Assembly (NCBI GenBank): GCA_001515985.1
Contig: LOET01000149.1
Span: 1-42,684 of the forward strand
DNA: 42,684 bases
From: Sphingomonadales bacterium BRH_c3
GTDB taxonomy: Bacteria > Pseudomonadota > Alphaproteobacteria > Sphingomonadales > Sphingomonadaceae
Direction: 5' to 3'
A program made the translations under genes and the position numbers. Position 1 is the first letter of the stretch. Each line of letters begins with the position of its first letter. Below the pieces are notes generated by a model. It did not search any database, was not told the DNA's origin, and saw only the letters and a program-made list of their open reading frames with translations. This document shows, one piece after another, positions 1 to 10,839 of this stretch.

Positions 1-1647
1 TTCTTCGCCTATCTCAGCCTGTTCACCTTCGCCATGCTGATGCTGGTGACGGCCGACAATCTGGTGCAGATGTTCTTCGGTTGGGAAGGGGTGGGCCTGG
101 CCAGCTATCTGCTGATCGGTTTCTGGTTCAAGAAGCCGAGCGCCAACGCCGCCGCGATCAAGGCCTTCGTGGTCAACCGTGTGGGCGATCTTGGTTTCAT
201 GCTGGGCATTTTCGGCACCTATCTGGTGTTCCAGACTACCTCGATCCCCGACATCCTGGCCGCCGCGCCGGGAATGACGGGTTCGACCATCGGCTTCCTA
301 GGCTATCGCATGCACACGATGGACCTGCTGTGCATCCTGCTGTTCATCGGCGCGATGGGCAAATCGGCGCAGCTGGGCCTGCACACCTGGCTGCCCGACG
401 CGATGGAAGGCCCGACCCCGGTTTCGGCGCTGATCCATGCCGCAACCATGGTCACCGCCGGTGTGTTCATGGTCTGCCGCCTGTCGCCCATGTTCGAGGC
501 AGCACCGATTGCATTGGGCATGGTGGTGTTTGTCGGAGCGGCTACCTGCATTTTCGCCGCCACGATCGGCACCACGCAGTGGGACATCAAGCGGGTGATC
601 GCCTATTCCACCTGCTCACAGCTCGGTTACATGTTCTTTGCCGCAGGTGTCGGCGCCTATGGCGTGGCCATGTTCCACCTCTTCACCCATGCTTTCTTCA
701 AGGCTCTGCTGTTCCTGGGCGCTGGCAGCGTGATCCACGCGATGCATCACGAACAGGACATGCGTTATTACGGCGCGCTGCGTAAGCACATCCCGCTTAC
801 CTTCTGGGCCATGATGGCGGGTACGCTGGCGATCACCGGCGTCGGCATCTACGACCTGCACCTTGGCTTCGCCGGCTTCTGGTCGAAGGATGCGATCATC
901 GAAGTCGCCTATGCCCGCGGCACCGGCATGGCGAATTTCGCCTTCTGGATGGGCGTTTTCGCCGCCCTGCTGACAAGCTTTTACAGCTGGCGCCTGATGT
1001 TCCTTACCTTCTGGGGCAAGCCGCGCTGGATCGAGAGCGAGCATATCCAGCATTCGGTTCACAAGACGCCCGCGCAGGCCGGAGACGACACCACCGGCGG
1101 CTATCATCCACATGAAAGCCCGCCTTCCATGCTGGTCCCCCTTGGCCTGCTGTCTGTGGGGGCAATCGCCGCCGGGCAGGTGTTTGCGCCGACATTCCTT
1201 GACGATGCATCGTTCTGGAGCAATTCGATCTTCTATAACGAGCCGCTGATCCACGCGATGCACGCAGTGCCGATGCCGGTGAAATATGCCGCCTTCATCG
1301 TGATGGTCCTGGGCTTTGCCGGGGCATGGTGGGCCTATATCAGGAACACGAGCATCCCGGGCAAATTCGTGGCGCAGTTCCGCGTGATCCACAATTTCGT
1401 CTACAACAAGTGGTACTTTGACGAGCTCTACAATGTGATCTTCGTCAAGCCGGCCTTCTGGCTCGGGCGCATCTTCTGGCAAAGGGGCGATATCGGCACG
1501 ATCGACCGTTTCGGCCCCGATGGTGCCGCCTGGCTGGTGCAGCGCAGCGCGCTCGTCGCGAAGAAGGTGCAGTCCGGATATCTCTATAGCTACGCGCTGA
1601 TCATGCTGCTCGGCCTGGTTGCCGCGATTACCTGGGTGCTCTTTTGA
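1..1647 (+). CDS. nuoL: NADH-quinone oxidoreductase subunit L, 5'-truncated by window start
   Basis: Frame 1 is open from base 1 ([42 protein letters not shown]); NuoL motifs such as [29 protein letters not shown]; followed by nuoM and nuoN. Confidence 0.97.
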   Translation, partial: FFAYLSLFTFAMLMLVTADNLVQMFFGWEGVGLASYLLIGFWFKKPSANAAAIKAFVVNRVGDLGFMLGIFGTYLVFQTTSIPDILAAAPGMTGSTIGFLGYRMHTMDLLCILLFIGAMGKSAQLGLHTWLPDAMEGPTPVSALIHAATMVTAGVFMVCRLSPMFEAAPIALGMVVFVGAATCIFAATIGTTQWDIKRVIAYSTCSQLGYMFFAAGVGAYGVAMFHLFTHAFFKALLFLGAGSVIHAMHHEQDMRYYGALRKHIPLTFWAMMAGTLAITGVGIYDLHLGFAGFWSKDAIIEVAYARGTGMANFAFWMGVFAALLTSFYSWRLMFLTFWGKPRWIESEHIQHSVHKTPAQAGDDTTGGYHPHESPPSMLVPLGLLSVGAIAAGQVFAPTFLDDASFWSNSIFYNEPLIHAMHAVPMPVKYAAFIVMVLGFAGAWWAYIRNTSIPGKFVAQFRVIHNFVYNKWYFDELYNVIFVKPAFWLGRIFWQRGDIGTIDRFGPDGAAWLVQRSALVAKKVQSGYLYSYALIMLLGLVAAITWVLF

Positions 1648-3200
1648 TGGACGGGTTTCCGATCCTTTCGGCCATGCTGCTGGTCCCGCTGGTGGCAGGC
1701 ATCGCCTGTTTCTTCCTTGAGGCGCAGGCTGCGCGGCTGACCGCGTTGGCGGCAACGCTGGCCAACCTTGCGCTCGGCGTGGTGCTGTGGCTCAATTACG
1801 ATATCGGCGGAGCGCAATGGCAGTTCGTCGAGAAGGCGCCGCTGTTCTCGGGCTTCAGCTATGCGCTGGGGATCGACGGGATTGCGCTGATGCTGATCAT
1901 GCTCAGCGTTTTCCTGATGCCGATTTGTATCCTCGCCAGTTGGGAAGCGATCACCAGGCGAGTGGGTGAGTACATGGCCGCCTTCCTGATCATGGAAGTG
2001 CTGATGATCGGTGTGTTCGCGGCGCAGGACCTGTTCCTGTTCTACATCTTCTTCGAGGCGGGCCTGATCCCGATGTACCTGATCATCGGGGTGTGGGGCG
2101 GGGACAACCGCATTTACGCGAGCTACAAGTTCTTCCTCTACACGCTGCTCGGCTCGGTGCTGATGCTGATTGCGATGTTCTGGATGGTGAATGTCGCAGG
2201 CACTTCCGACATCCCAACGCTGATGCAGTATGACTTCGCGCCAGCGGCGCAGACATGGCTGTGGCTGGCGTTCTTCGCCAGCTTCGCGGTGAAGATGCCG
2301 ATGTGGCCGGTGCATACCTGGCTGCCCGACGCGCATGTGCAGGCGCCCACTGCGGGCTCGGTCATCCTGGCGGGCGTGCTCCTCAAGCTCGGCGGTTATG
2401 GCTTCATCCGCTTCAGCCTGCCGATGTTCCCCGAAGCCTCCGCGCAGCTTGCCTGGCTGATTTTCGCGCTGTCGATCGTGGCAGTGATCTATACCTCGCT
2501 GGTCGCGCTGGTTCAGCACGACATGAAAAAGCTGATCGCCTATTCATCGGTCGCGCATATGGCGATCGTGACGGCGGGCCTGTTCGCCTTCAACGTGCAG
2601 GGGCTGGAAGGCGCAATGATGGTGATGCTGGGCCACGGGCTGGTCTCGGGCGCATTGTTCCTGTGCGTGGGCGTGATTTATGACCGGCTGCACACGCGCG
2701 AGATTGACCGTTACGGCGGGCTGTCCATCAACATGCCCAAATATGCGCTGTTCTTCATGCTCTTCACCATGGCCAGCGTGGGCTTGCCGGGGACGAGCAA
2801 TTTCATCGGCGAATTCCTGGCGCTGGCAGGAATCTATCAGGTTTCCACCTGGGTTGCCTTGGCCTGCACCACGGGCATCATCCTGGGCGCGGCCTACATG
2901 CTTTACCTGTACCGGCGCGTGGCCTTCGGCGAGCAGAAAAACGCCGATGCGGCAGCCATGCTCGATCTCGACAAGCGTGAATGGGCGATGCTTGCCCCGA
3001 TCGCCGCTGCAGTTTTGTGGATGGGCGTCTATCCCGAAAGCTTCCTGGCTCCGATGCGGCAGGATATCGCCGCGCTCGAAGCGCGGGTGGCGCGCGCTGC
3101 CCCTGAAGGTGACAGCCGGCTTGTGGTGGGCGAGCCGACTGGAAGGATTGCCAACGAAATGCCGCATGCAAGTGAGAAGCTCGGGGAGGGGGCCCACTGA
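1647..3200 (+). CDS. nuoM: NADH-quinone oxidoreductase subunit M
   Basis: ATG at 1647 overlaps the nuoL stop (TGATG); NuoM motifs (FFEAGLIPMYLIIGVWGG, HTWLPDAHVQAPTAGSVILAGVLLKLGGYG). Confidence 0.97.
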   Translation: MDGFPILSAMLLVPLVAGIACFFLEAQAARLTALAATLANLALGVVLWLNYDIGGAQWQFVEKAPLFSGFSYALGIDGIALMLIMLSVFLMPICILASWEAITRRVGEYMAAFLIMEVLMIGVFAAQDLFLFYIFFEAGLIPMYLIIGVWGGDNRIYASYKFFLYTLLGSVLMLIAMFWMVNVAGTSDIPTLMQYDFAPAAQTWLWLAFFASFAVKMPMWPVHTWLPDAHVQAPTAGSVILAGVLLKLGGYGFIRFSLPMFPEASAQLAWLIFALSIVAVIYTSLVALVQHDMKKLIAYSSVAHMAIVTAGLFAFNVQGLEGAMMVMLGHGLVSGALFLCVGVIYDRLHTREIDRYGGLSINMPKYALFFMLFTMASVGLPGTSNFIGEFLALAGIYQVSTWVALACTTGIILGAAYMLYLYRRVAFGEQKNADAAAMLDLDKREWAMLAPIAAAVLWMGVYPESFLAPMRQDIAALEARVARAAPEGDSRLVVGEPTGRIANEMPHASEKLGEGAH

Positions 3201-4663
3201 TGGACTACGCAACCTCGCTTTCGCTGATTGCGCCCGAAATCGTCCTAGCAGTTTCAGGGCTTGTACTGCTGCTGATCGCGGCCTGGGGCGGTGACAAGAG
3301 CGCTAAGCTCGTAACGTGGCTCGCAGTAGCAGGCCTGTTTGCCGCCGGTGTGCTGCTTGTGCCGACCCTGCATGACGGGCTGGTTGGCCCGGCGACGTAT
3401 GCTTTTGGCGATTTGTTCCGTGCCGATGCCTATGCCGCATTCGCCAAGTCGCTGATCTATCTCGGCGCGATCGGCTGCCTGTTGGTCGCGCCTGCCTATT
3501 TCGATCGCCTCAAGGCCATGCGCGCCGAATATCCCGTGCTGGTTGTATTTGCTTCGCTGGGCATGAGCATCATGGTTTCGGCGGGCGATTTCCTGACGCT
3601 TTATGTTGGGTTGGAGCTCAACAGTCTTGCGGCCTATGTGCTCGCCTCGATCCTGCGCCATGACGACAAATCGGCCGAAGCGGGCCTCAAATATTTCGTG
3701 CTTGGTGCGCTTGCCAGCGGCATCCTGCTTTACGGGCTGAGTCTGCTCTATGGCTTCACTGGCAGCACCAGCTTTGCTGGCGTCTCCGCAGCGATAGCCG
3801 GTGATTTGTCCAACGGCGCGCTGATCGGCATCGTGTTTGTGCTTGCAGGCCTGGCGTTCAAGATCTCGGCAGTTCCGTTCCATATGTGGACGCCCGATGT
3901 CTACGAAGGCGCGCCGACCCCGGTTACCGCCTTTTTCGCTACTGCGCCCAAGGTGGCAGCGGTTGCCCTGACCGCGCGGGTCGCGCTGGAGGTGTTCGGC
4001 AGCCAGGTCGACGCCTGGCGGCAGATCGTGATCTTCCTGGCGCTTGCTTCGATCGTCGTCGGCGCGCTTGGCGCCATCGGGCAGGAGAATATCAAGCGCC
4101 TGCTGGCCTTTTCATCGATCAACAATGTTGGCTTCATCCTGATCGGGCTTACCGCCGCGACTGAGCAGGGTGCGAGCGCGATGCTGGTCTATCTGTGGAT
4201 CTACCTGGCGATGTCGCTGGGCAGCTTTGTTGCGGTGCTGATGCTCAAAGATGCCGATGGCGTGCCGGTCGAGAACATTTCGAGCATGGCCGGCATGGTG
4301 CGCGAGCAACCATTGCTGAGTTGGTGCCTGTTCTTCCTGATGCTGAGCCTGGCAGGCATTCCGCCGCTGTTCGGCTTCTGGGGCAAGTTCGTGGTGTTCC
4401 AGGCCGCGGTTGAAGCGGACATGATCGCGCTCGCCGCGCTCGGTATCGCCGCCAGCGTGATCGGCGCCTTCTACTACCTCAAGGTGTGCAAGGTGATCAT
4501 GTTCGACGATTCCGCGGGCGTGGTGACGGGCAAGAGCAACGCCAGCCATTGGGCTGTTCTGGGGGTAACCTCGTTGATCATTTCCCCGCTCGGTTATCTG
4601 CTTACGCCGTCGCTGGGCGATCTGGCGGACAAGGCGGCAAGCGCGCTGTTCCTGGCGGTGTGA
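3200..4663 (+). CDS. nuoN: NADH-quinone oxidoreductase subunit N
   Basis: ATG overlaps the nuoM stop (TGATG); NuoN-like polytopic protein with FHMWTPDVYEGAPTPVTAFFATAPKVAA. Confidence 0.97.
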   Translation: MDYATSLSLIAPEIVLAVSGLVLLLIAAWGGDKSAKLVTWLAVAGLFAAGVLLVPTLHDGLVGPATYAFGDLFRADAYAAFAKSLIYLGAIGCLLVAPAYFDRLKAMRAEYPVLVVFASLGMSIMVSAGDFLTLYVGLELNSLAAYVLASILRHDDKSAEAGLKYFVLGALASGILLYGLSLLYGFTGSTSFAGVSAAIAGDLSNGALIGIVFVLAGLAFKISAVPFHMWTPDVYEGAPTPVTAFFATAPKVAAVALTARVALEVFGSQVDAWRQIVIFLALASIVVGALGAIGQENIKRLLAFSSINNVGFILIGLTAATEQGASAMLVYLWIYLAMSLGSFVAVLMLKDADGVPVENISSMAGMVREQPLLSWCLFFLMLSLAGIPPLFGFWGKFVVFQAAVEADMIALAALGIAASVIGAFYYLKVCKVIMFDDSAGVVTGKSNASHWAVLGVTSLIISPLGYLLTPSLGDLADKAASALFLAV

Positions 4664-5370
4664 TCACTTTCGTCGAGCAAACCGGCTCCACCAATGCAGA
4701 CCTGCTTGCGCGGCTTGTCGCGGGCGAGCATGTGCGCGAGGGCGATTGGCTGGTTACGCGCAGCCAGAATGCCGGGCGCGGGAGACAGGGACGCCAGTGG
4801 TTTGACGGGTCGGGCAATTTCATGGGCTCGACAGTGGTTCATCCCGCTGCTGGCGATCCGCCCGCAGCAACATTGGCGTTGATGACCGGGCTCGCGGTTT
4901 ACGAGGCGCTATTGCCGCTCTGTCCCGAACCCGGTGCTCTCATGCTGAAATGGCCAAACGACATATTGCTGCGGGACGCGAAACTTGCCGGGATCTTGCT
5001 GGAAACGGTCAAGGGGGCCGTGGTCATCGGAATCGGCGTGAACCTGCGCGCGGCGCCCGAATTGCCGGACCGCAAGACGATAGCCTTGGCTGACGTCGCG
5101 CCGGCACCTTCGCCTGAGGATTTTGCCGAGCGGCTCGCAGCATCCTTCGACGCCGAACTCGAGCGCTGGCGCATTCACGGGCTTGAGCTGCTTCTCAGGC
5201 GCTGGCAGGCGGCGGCCCATAGAGTAGGCACAGCGCTGAAAGTGCATGATCCCTCAGGCGCCATCATCAGCGGCACCTTCGCCGGGCTCGACGCAAGCGG
5301 CTCCTTGCTGTTGCGCGCTCCCGATGGCAAGACGCACACCATCCACGCCGGTGACGTGGCGCTCGATTAG
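4660..5370 (+). CDS. birA: biotin--[acetyl-CoA-carboxylase] ligase
   Basis: GTG at 4660 overlaps the nuoN stop (GTGTGA); VEQTGSTNADL, GRGRQGRQW and LMLKWPNDILL motifs. The ORF-track start at 4486 lies inside nuoN and is unlikely. Confidence 0.93.
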   Translation: MITFVEQTGSTNADLLARLVAGEHVREGDWLVTRSQNAGRGRQGRQWFDGSGNFMGSTVVHPAAGDPPAATLALMTGLAVYEALLPLCPEPGALMLKWPNDILLRDAKLAGILLETVKGAVVIGIGVNLRAAPELPDRKTIALADVAPAPSPEDFAERLAASFDAELERWRIHGLELLLRRWQAAAHRVGTALKVHDPSGAIISGTFAGLDASGSLLLRAPDGKTHTIHAGDVALD

Positions 5371-5393
5371 CCTGATCGAATAGGGGAAGCTCG

Positions 5394-6170
5394 ATGCTGC
5401 TTGCAGCCGATGTCGGTAACACAAATGTGGTCTTTGCGCTGTTCGATGGCATGGAGATCAAGGCGCGCTGGCGGATCGCCACCGATCCGCGCCGCACTGG
5501 CGATGAATATGCCGTGTGGCTGCTGCAATTGCTGGCGATCGAGGGCTTCGACAAGGCGCAAATCACACAGATCATTGTGGGTTCGGTTGTGCCCCGCGCG
5601 ATCCACAATATCGCTGTGCTGGCCGAGAAGTATTTCGGCGTTACGCCGCTGATCGCAGGGCAGGGCGATGCCGATTGGGGAATTTCAGTGGATGTGGACG
5701 AGCCGCGTTCGCTTGGCGCGGACCGTGCGCTCAATGCTATCGCGGCACACGCCAAGTACCAGGGCGATCTGATCGTAGTCGATTTCGGCACTGCTACGAC
5801 ATTCGATGCGGTGGATTTTACCGGCGCTTACAAGGGCGGGATCATTGCCCCTGGCATCAACCTGTCGCTCGATGCGCTGGTCAACAATACGGCCAAGCTC
5901 CCGCGCATTGCGATCGAAAACCCCGGCAATAACAACGTTATCGGTCGCAACACCGAAGAACAAATGCTGATCGGTGTTTTCTGGGGCTATGTCTCGCTGA
6001 TCGAGGGGCTGATCGCCCGGATGCGCAACCAGATCGGCCGACCGGCCAAGGTGGTGGCGACCGGCGGGCTGGCAATCCTGTTTGACGAGCATACCGACAT
6101 GTTCGACGCGGTTGATACAGACCTGACGCTTGACGGGCTTGCCATTCTGGCGCGCCGCGCAGCGAACTGA
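5394..6170 (+). CDS. coaX: type III pantothenate kinase
   Basis: [20 protein letters not shown]-terminus and [26 protein letters not shown] motif of CoaX. Confidence 0.95.
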   Translation: MLLAADVGNTNVVFALFDGMEIKARWRIATDPRRTGDEYAVWLLQLLAIEGFDKAQITQIIVGSVVPRAIHNIAVLAEKYFGVTPLIAGQGDADWGISVDVDEPRSLGADRALNAIAAHAKYQGDLIVVDFGTATTFDAVDFTGAYKGGIIAPGINLSLDALVNNTAKLPRIAIENPGNNNVIGRNTEEQMLIGVFWGYVSLIEGLIARMRNQIGRPAKVVATGGLAILFDEHTDMFDAVDTDLTLDGLAILARRAAN

Positions 6171-6183
6171 TCGGAACCAGTTG

Positions 6184-7839
6184 ATGAAAAAGGATTTCAC
6201 TCCCGAGAAGGAACTGCTGTTTCTGGCACTGGGCGGCTCGGGCGAGATTGGCATGAACGTCAATCTCTATGGCTGCAACGGCAAGTGGCTGATGGTGGAT
6301 CTGGGGATGACCTTCTCGGGCGATGTATATCCGGGGGTTGAGCTCGTTTTTGCCGATCTCGAATTCATCGAAGATCGCGCGAAGGATCTGCTGGGGATCG
6401 TGCTGACCCACGGGCATGAGGATCATATCGGCGCAGTCCCCTATTTCGCCGCCGAACTGGGTGTGCCGCTTTATGCCACGCCATTCACGGCTGAACTGGT
6501 TCAGCGCAAGCTGGAAGAGGCGGGGCTTGCCAAATCGGTCGATTTGTATGTCATCGATGAGGATCATGGCGCGTTCAACCTTGGCCCGTTTGGCGTGACA
6601 TATGTTCCGCTGGCGCATTCCATAGCAGAAGGAAACGCGCTGCTGATCGAGACCCCTTATGGCAAGGTGTTCCACACCGGCGACTGGAAGCTCGATGAGG
6701 AACCGATCATCGGCGAGCCAACAACTGAGGAAGAACTGATCGCCATCGGGGATGAGGGTGTGCTGGCCCTGGTGTGCGATTCGACCAATGTATTCAATCC
6801 CAAGCCCAGCGGCTCGGAAGGCGGAGTGCACCGTTCGCTGATGGAGGAAGTGGCGCGGCATGGCGGCAAGCGCGTGCTGGTAACGACCTTCGCTTCGAAT
6901 GTGGCGCGGCTGCAGACCCTGGGCGATGTCGCCCGTGAAACCGGGCGGCAGTTGTGCGTGGCCGGGCGCTCGCTCGATCGGATCATCGACGTGGCCAAGC
7001 AGACAGGTTACCTGCAGGACTTCCCTGAAACGATCGATTTCGACACGGCGATGGGCCTGCCGCGCGGCGAAGTACTGATCATCGCCACCGGCGGGCAGGG
7101 CGAACCGCGCGCTGCGCTGGCCCGCATTGCCGAAGGCAACCACCCGATCGAACTGGTGCCGGGCGATGTGATCTTGTTTTCGAGCCGCCAGATTCCCGGC
7201 AACGAGCTCGCCATCGGGCGGGTGATGAACCAGCTTGCCGCGCGCGGGATCGTGATGGTGACTGACCGCCAAAGTGCTATCCACGTTTCCGGCCACCCCG
7301 GCAGGCCGGAACTCCAGGCGCTATATGGCTGGATTCGCCCGGAATTGCTGGTGCCGGTCCATGGCGAGATGCGCCACATGCACGAACAGGCCCGGCTTGG
7401 GCGCAAAAGCGGCATCCCGGCGGCGTTGGTGCAAAGCAATGGTGACCTTGTCCGGCTCGCGCCCGGCGCCCCTGGCAAGCTGGCCGAGGTGAAGGCAGGG
7501 CGGCTTGTGCTTGATGGCGACATCATCGTGGCGGCAGATGGTGAAGCGGTGACCATGCGCCGCCGCGTGGCGCGCGACGGATTGGTGATAGTGGTTCTGG
7601 ACGAGAGCTATGGCCCGACTGTTGAAGCGATCGGCTTGCCGCTTGACGAGGATCTGGCAGGGTTTGTCGAAGAGGCCGCAGAAGACATTGTTTCAGCAAT
7701 CGCCTCTCTGCGCGGCAAGGCCGCCCGCGATCGCGATGCGGTGCACGAAGCAGCCCGTCTTGCCGCACGCCGCGCCGCACAGCGCTGGTCGGGAAAGAAA
7801 CCGCAAGTCAAGGTTATCATGCTGGGTGAAGCGCAATGA
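6184..7839 (+). CDS. rnj: ribonuclease J (metallo-beta-lactamase/beta-CASP)
   Basis: LTHGHEDHIGAVPY (HxHxDH), HTGDWKLDEEP, CDSTNVFNPKPSGSE, and C-terminal VHGEMRHMHEQARLG; ATG at 6184 preferred over the longer ORF. Confidence 0.95.
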   Translation: MKKDFTPEKELLFLALGGSGEIGMNVNLYGCNGKWLMVDLGMTFSGDVYPGVELVFADLEFIEDRAKDLLGIVLTHGHEDHIGAVPYFAAELGVPLYATPFTAELVQRKLEEAGLAKSVDLYVIDEDHGAFNLGPFGVTYVPLAHSIAEGNALLIETPYGKVFHTGDWKLDEEPIIGEPTTEEELIAIGDEGVLALVCDSTNVFNPKPSGSEGGVHRSLMEEVARHGGKRVLVTTFASNVARLQTLGDVARETGRQLCVAGRSLDRIIDVAKQTGYLQDFPETIDFDTAMGLPRGEVLIIATGGQGEPRAALARIAEGNHPIELVPGDVILFSSRQIPGNELAIGRVMNQLAARGIVMVTDRQSAIHVSGHPGRPELQALYGWIRPELLVPVHGEMRHMHEQARLGRKSGIPAALVQSNGDLVRLAPGAPGKLAEVKAGRLVLDGDIIVAADGEAVTMRRRVARDGLVIVVLDESYGPTVEAIGLPLDEDLAGFVEEAAEDIVSAIASLRGKAARDRDAVHEAARLAARRAAQRWSGKKPQVKVIMLGEAQ

Positions 7840-8129
7840 TGGAATGGACCTCTATCCTCGCAATCTACGCGCTGTTCTGGGTGATGTCGGCGTTCGTCAC
7901 CTTGCCGTTCGGCGTGAAGACGCATGACGAAGCGGGGATCGAGAAAATTCCCGGGCAGGCAGATAGCGCGCCCGCGCATTTCCGCCCCGGCTATCACGCT
8001 TTGAGAGCGACCTTTATTGCTGCGCTCCTAACCGGGATCTATGTGCTCAATTACCAGTATGGCTGGGTCACTGCCGAGGATCTGAACTTTTTCCCGCCGC
8101 CACCCGGCACAGGCGAAACGCCTGGTTGA
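7836..8129 (+). CDS. DUF1467 family small membrane protein
   Basis: 97 aa with two hydrophobic segments and a LPFGVKTHDEAG-type motif; start overlaps the RNase J stop. Confidence 0.82.
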   Translation: MMEWTSILAIYALFWVMSAFVTLPFGVKTHDEAGIEKIPGQADSAPAHFRPGYHALRATFIAALLTGIYVLNYQYGWVTAEDLNFFPPPPGTGETPG

Positions 8130-8150
8130 ACAACCGTGGCGCGGCAATAA

Positions 8151-10769
8151 TCAATCGCGCAGCCGTTCGATCGATTGCGCGAGCGCGACATAGAGCTTGC
8201 CCATATCCGAGCTAAGCAGCGTGACCCCCATTGTGTTGCCATCGCGGGTTGAAAGTACCGAGCGCAACATGGCTTCGAAATCATGGATATAGCGGCTGAC
8301 ATGCTCGCGGAAGCTGTCATCCGCCTCGAACAGTTCCATGATTTCCCTTGCCTGGGAATTGTCGACAAGCCGCACTGCCCGGCGCGTGAAAATCCCGCGA
8401 TCGCCCTTGAGGTAAGATGCCCATGCAGTGTCTGTGGTATCGTGCGATAGCGCCTTGGCGATGTCGATGGCGTTTGAATTGAGGCTCTCGGTGATCAAGG
8501 CCACCCGCCGTGCAAAATCATTGTCGACCTTTTCCTGCGCCTGTTCTCGGGCGCGGGCAACGCGCTGCTCCAGATTGCTCACCAACTCGTTTACCTTGGC
8601 AAGCTGATCGCGCAATGTGACGGCGATTTCACGACCGCTGGTGGAAGCCCGCAAGTTTGCTTCCTCGATGCGCTCGGCGGCATGCGCGCCTTCTTCACGC
8701 AAGGATTGCTCGATCGCTGCGCTGGCCTTGACCCCGATTTCTTTGGCCAGTGCCCCAAGCCGCTCTTCCGTGCCTTCCTCGATCGCCGCAAAGGCCTGCC
8801 TTGCCGCATCTTCCAGCTGGACTATCGCGGCCCGCAATTCCTCGTTGGTGCGCGACGAAACACGATCGCTTTCCTGCTCCAGTTTGCTCAAGGCGCCGCG
8901 CAGAGCGGAAATCCGCGCCAGGCCCTCATCCGCACCCTCGGCAAGGCGCGCGTTGAGCGCCGCGATCTTCTGATCGGTTTCCTCAACAGTTTCGCGGGCG
9001 GCAATGACATAATCGGATAGGCTGCTGCTGCGCTCATGCGCGGCTTCAACCGTGCCCTTGAGCATGGCCGCGCGCTGCTCGACATCGCCCAGCATTGCCC
9101 CCGCCTTGTCGATTGCCTGGGGCAGGGCTTCGCGGCTTTCGCGCGCACCCGACTGGATAATTTCGAGCAGGCGGATACCGGCCTCGGTCAGTTCGCCAAG
9201 GATCGTGCCGGTGACGGCGAGTTCGTTGCGGCTGTGCGCAAGCTTCTCAGTCGTATCGCCAAGACCTTGACCGAGTGTAGTGGTGGTAAGCTGTGCTTGT
9301 TCGGAAACTGAAGCAATTAGGGTATTCAGCTCCTCAACCTTCGATGTAATATCAGTGCCTTGTGTTACGAGTTTTTCGAGCCGGGCGAGCTGCGCTTCGG
9401 TCCTTTCCGACAGCATTTCGTCGAGCTCTGACAGGCGCTGCGCCAACACTTCGCTGGCCTGTGCCTCGCGAGTATCGAATTCATCCTGCCTGCGGGCAAT
9501 TTTTTCGGCGAAGTCGGCATCGTGTGCCGCAAGCCTGGCCGCAAACTGTTCACTTTCCAGTTCCAGCGCTTCAATCCGCCTTCGCCCGGTCGCTACAGCG
9601 TGCTGATCGAGCTGATCGAGCTTGCCGACGACTTTGGCGAGATCGGTATAAAGCCGGTCGCGATGTTCATCGAGCATGGTGACGGAATCGTGCTGCGTTT
9701 GGTTGAGCGCGGCGCTCACCGCCTGGATTTCATCACGCAAACTGGCGATCTGGTCCTGGAAAGTGTTGACGCGGGCACGTTCCTGGGTTTCGAATTCTTC
9801 CCCCAGCGCGGCCACCATAACGCGCAGTTCTTCGGCGCGGCCGTGCATCGCGGCGAACGCGCCTGCTTCATGGCTGTCTATTTCTGCGCGGAATTCGTCA
9901 CTTTTCGCGTTCAAAACGGCAAAGCGGCTCTCGGTAATCTGATTGATCCGGTCGAGTTGAGCTTCAAATCGGGCCAGCGTGTCATTCACCTGTTCGGTCA
10001 ATGTGTTGACCTGCTGGCCGCTTGCGGCACCAAAGTGATTGAGCCGTTCGAACCCGGTGACCAGCTTCTCAATCTGTTCATGCGCGGTTCGGCCAGCCTG
10101 ACCGATCTGGTTGGAGGCATCGCGCGCCGAAGTCGCAATAACCGGCAAGTCGTCACGCAGCTTTCCCATGTTTATCAACGCAGTATCACTGACTGTTGCG
10201 ATTGCCTCTACTTGAGCGCCATTGGTGTGGATCAACGCCTGAAGCTCGCCTGCATGGGTGGACAGCCGTTCACTGGCTATGCGCCCGAAAGATTCCAGCT
10301 CGCGCGATTGTGTGCCCAGGAATTCGCGCGCCAGTGAAAGCTCGCGATTGACCGCTGCCAGCCGGTTCTCAAGCGCGCTCGCCTCTTGCCGCAGTAACAG
10401 AGCCGTATCGCCGAAACGGACAGCTTCGCGGCGGCTCAGGCGCATGGCGAGAAGCCAGCAGGCTACGATCAGCAGGATCGGCACAGACCAGTCCATGATC
10501 CATCCCGCCCATTGTTGCGGCGTCCCGCCTGTCAGAATTTCCGCTTGAAATGCCCAGCCAAAGAATCCGGTCCAGCCCGCCATGGCAAGCATCGCCAATG
10601 CGGGTACAAACCAGTCATACCAGCGCCTGCGAGGTGCCGGTTCATCAATCTCGTCACCCGGTTCTTCCTCCAGGATCAGCGGCTCATCGCCAGCATGCTG
10701 AGCGGATTGTTCAGGCGCGTTCTGCGCGGCTTCAGGCCCGATAGCCCGGATATGCGATCCAGTCGTCAT
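8151..10769 (-). CDS. 872-aa long coiled-coil protein with two N-terminal TM segments; TipN-like architecture (hypothesis)
   Basis: Acidic N-terminus, WYDWFVPALAMLAMAGWTGFFGWAF and WSVPILLIVACWLLAMRL hydrophobic segments, then about 700 residues of Glu/Ala/Arg/Gln-rich heptad-like sequence. Confidence 0.85.
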   Translation of the reverse strand: MTTGSHIRAIGPEAAQNAPEQSAQHAGDEPLILEEEPGDEIDEPAPRRRWYDWFVPALAMLAMAGWTGFFGWAFQAEILTGGTPQQWAGWIMDWSVPILLIVACWLLAMRLSRREAVRFGDTALLLRQEASALENRLAAVNRELSLAREFLGTQSRELESFGRIASERLSTHAGELQALIHTNGAQVEAIATVSDTALINMGKLRDDLPVIATSARDASNQIGQAGRTAHEQIEKLVTGFERLNHFGAASGQQVNTLTEQVNDTLARFEAQLDRINQITESRFAVLNAKSDEFRAEIDSHEAGAFAAMHGRAEELRVMVAALGEEFETQERARVNTFQDQIASLRDEIQAVSAALNQTQHDSVTMLDEHRDRLYTDLAKVVGKLDQLDQHAVATGRRRIEALELESEQFAARLAAHDADFAEKIARRQDEFDTREAQASEVLAQRLSELDEMLSERTEAQLARLEKLVTQGTDITSKVEELNTLIASVSEQAQLTTTTLGQGLGDTTEKLAHSRNELAVTGTILGELTEAGIRLLEIIQSGARESREALPQAIDKAGAMLGDVEQRAAMLKGTVEAAHERSSSLSDYVIAARETVEETDQKIAALNARLAEGADEGLARISALRGALSKLEQESDRVSSRTNEELRAAIVQLEDAARQAFAAIEEGTEERLGALAKEIGVKASAAIEQSLREEGAHAAERIEEANLRASTSGREIAVTLRDQLAKVNELVSNLEQRVARAREQAQEKVDNDFARRVALITESLNSNAIDIAKALSHDTTDTAWASYLKGDRGIFTRRAVRLVDNSQAREIMELFEADDSFREHVSRYIHDFEAMLRSVLSTRDGNTMGVTLLSSDMGKLYVALAQSIERLRD

Positions 10770-10839
10770 TTGTGGAAACTACTCGATTTTGAGAAAGGAT
10801 AAACCCCGCTTTAACCGTTGTGCGCATATCCGCCATCAG

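Noticed and set aside
616-1755. 379-aa minus-strand ORF opposite nuoL
   Set aside because: Antisense to clearly conserved NuoL coding; Arg/His/Gln-rich composition typical of spurious ORFs opposite high-GC genes.
5938-7296. 452-aa minus-strand ORF opposite coaX/RNase J
   Set aside because: Antisense to two confident genes; no recognisable motif.
9522-10337. 271-aa plus-strand ORF opposite the coiled-coil gene
   Set aside because: The minus-strand 872-aa frame is continuous with consistent heptad-like pattern and TM segments; the plus-strand ORF lacks any family resemblance.
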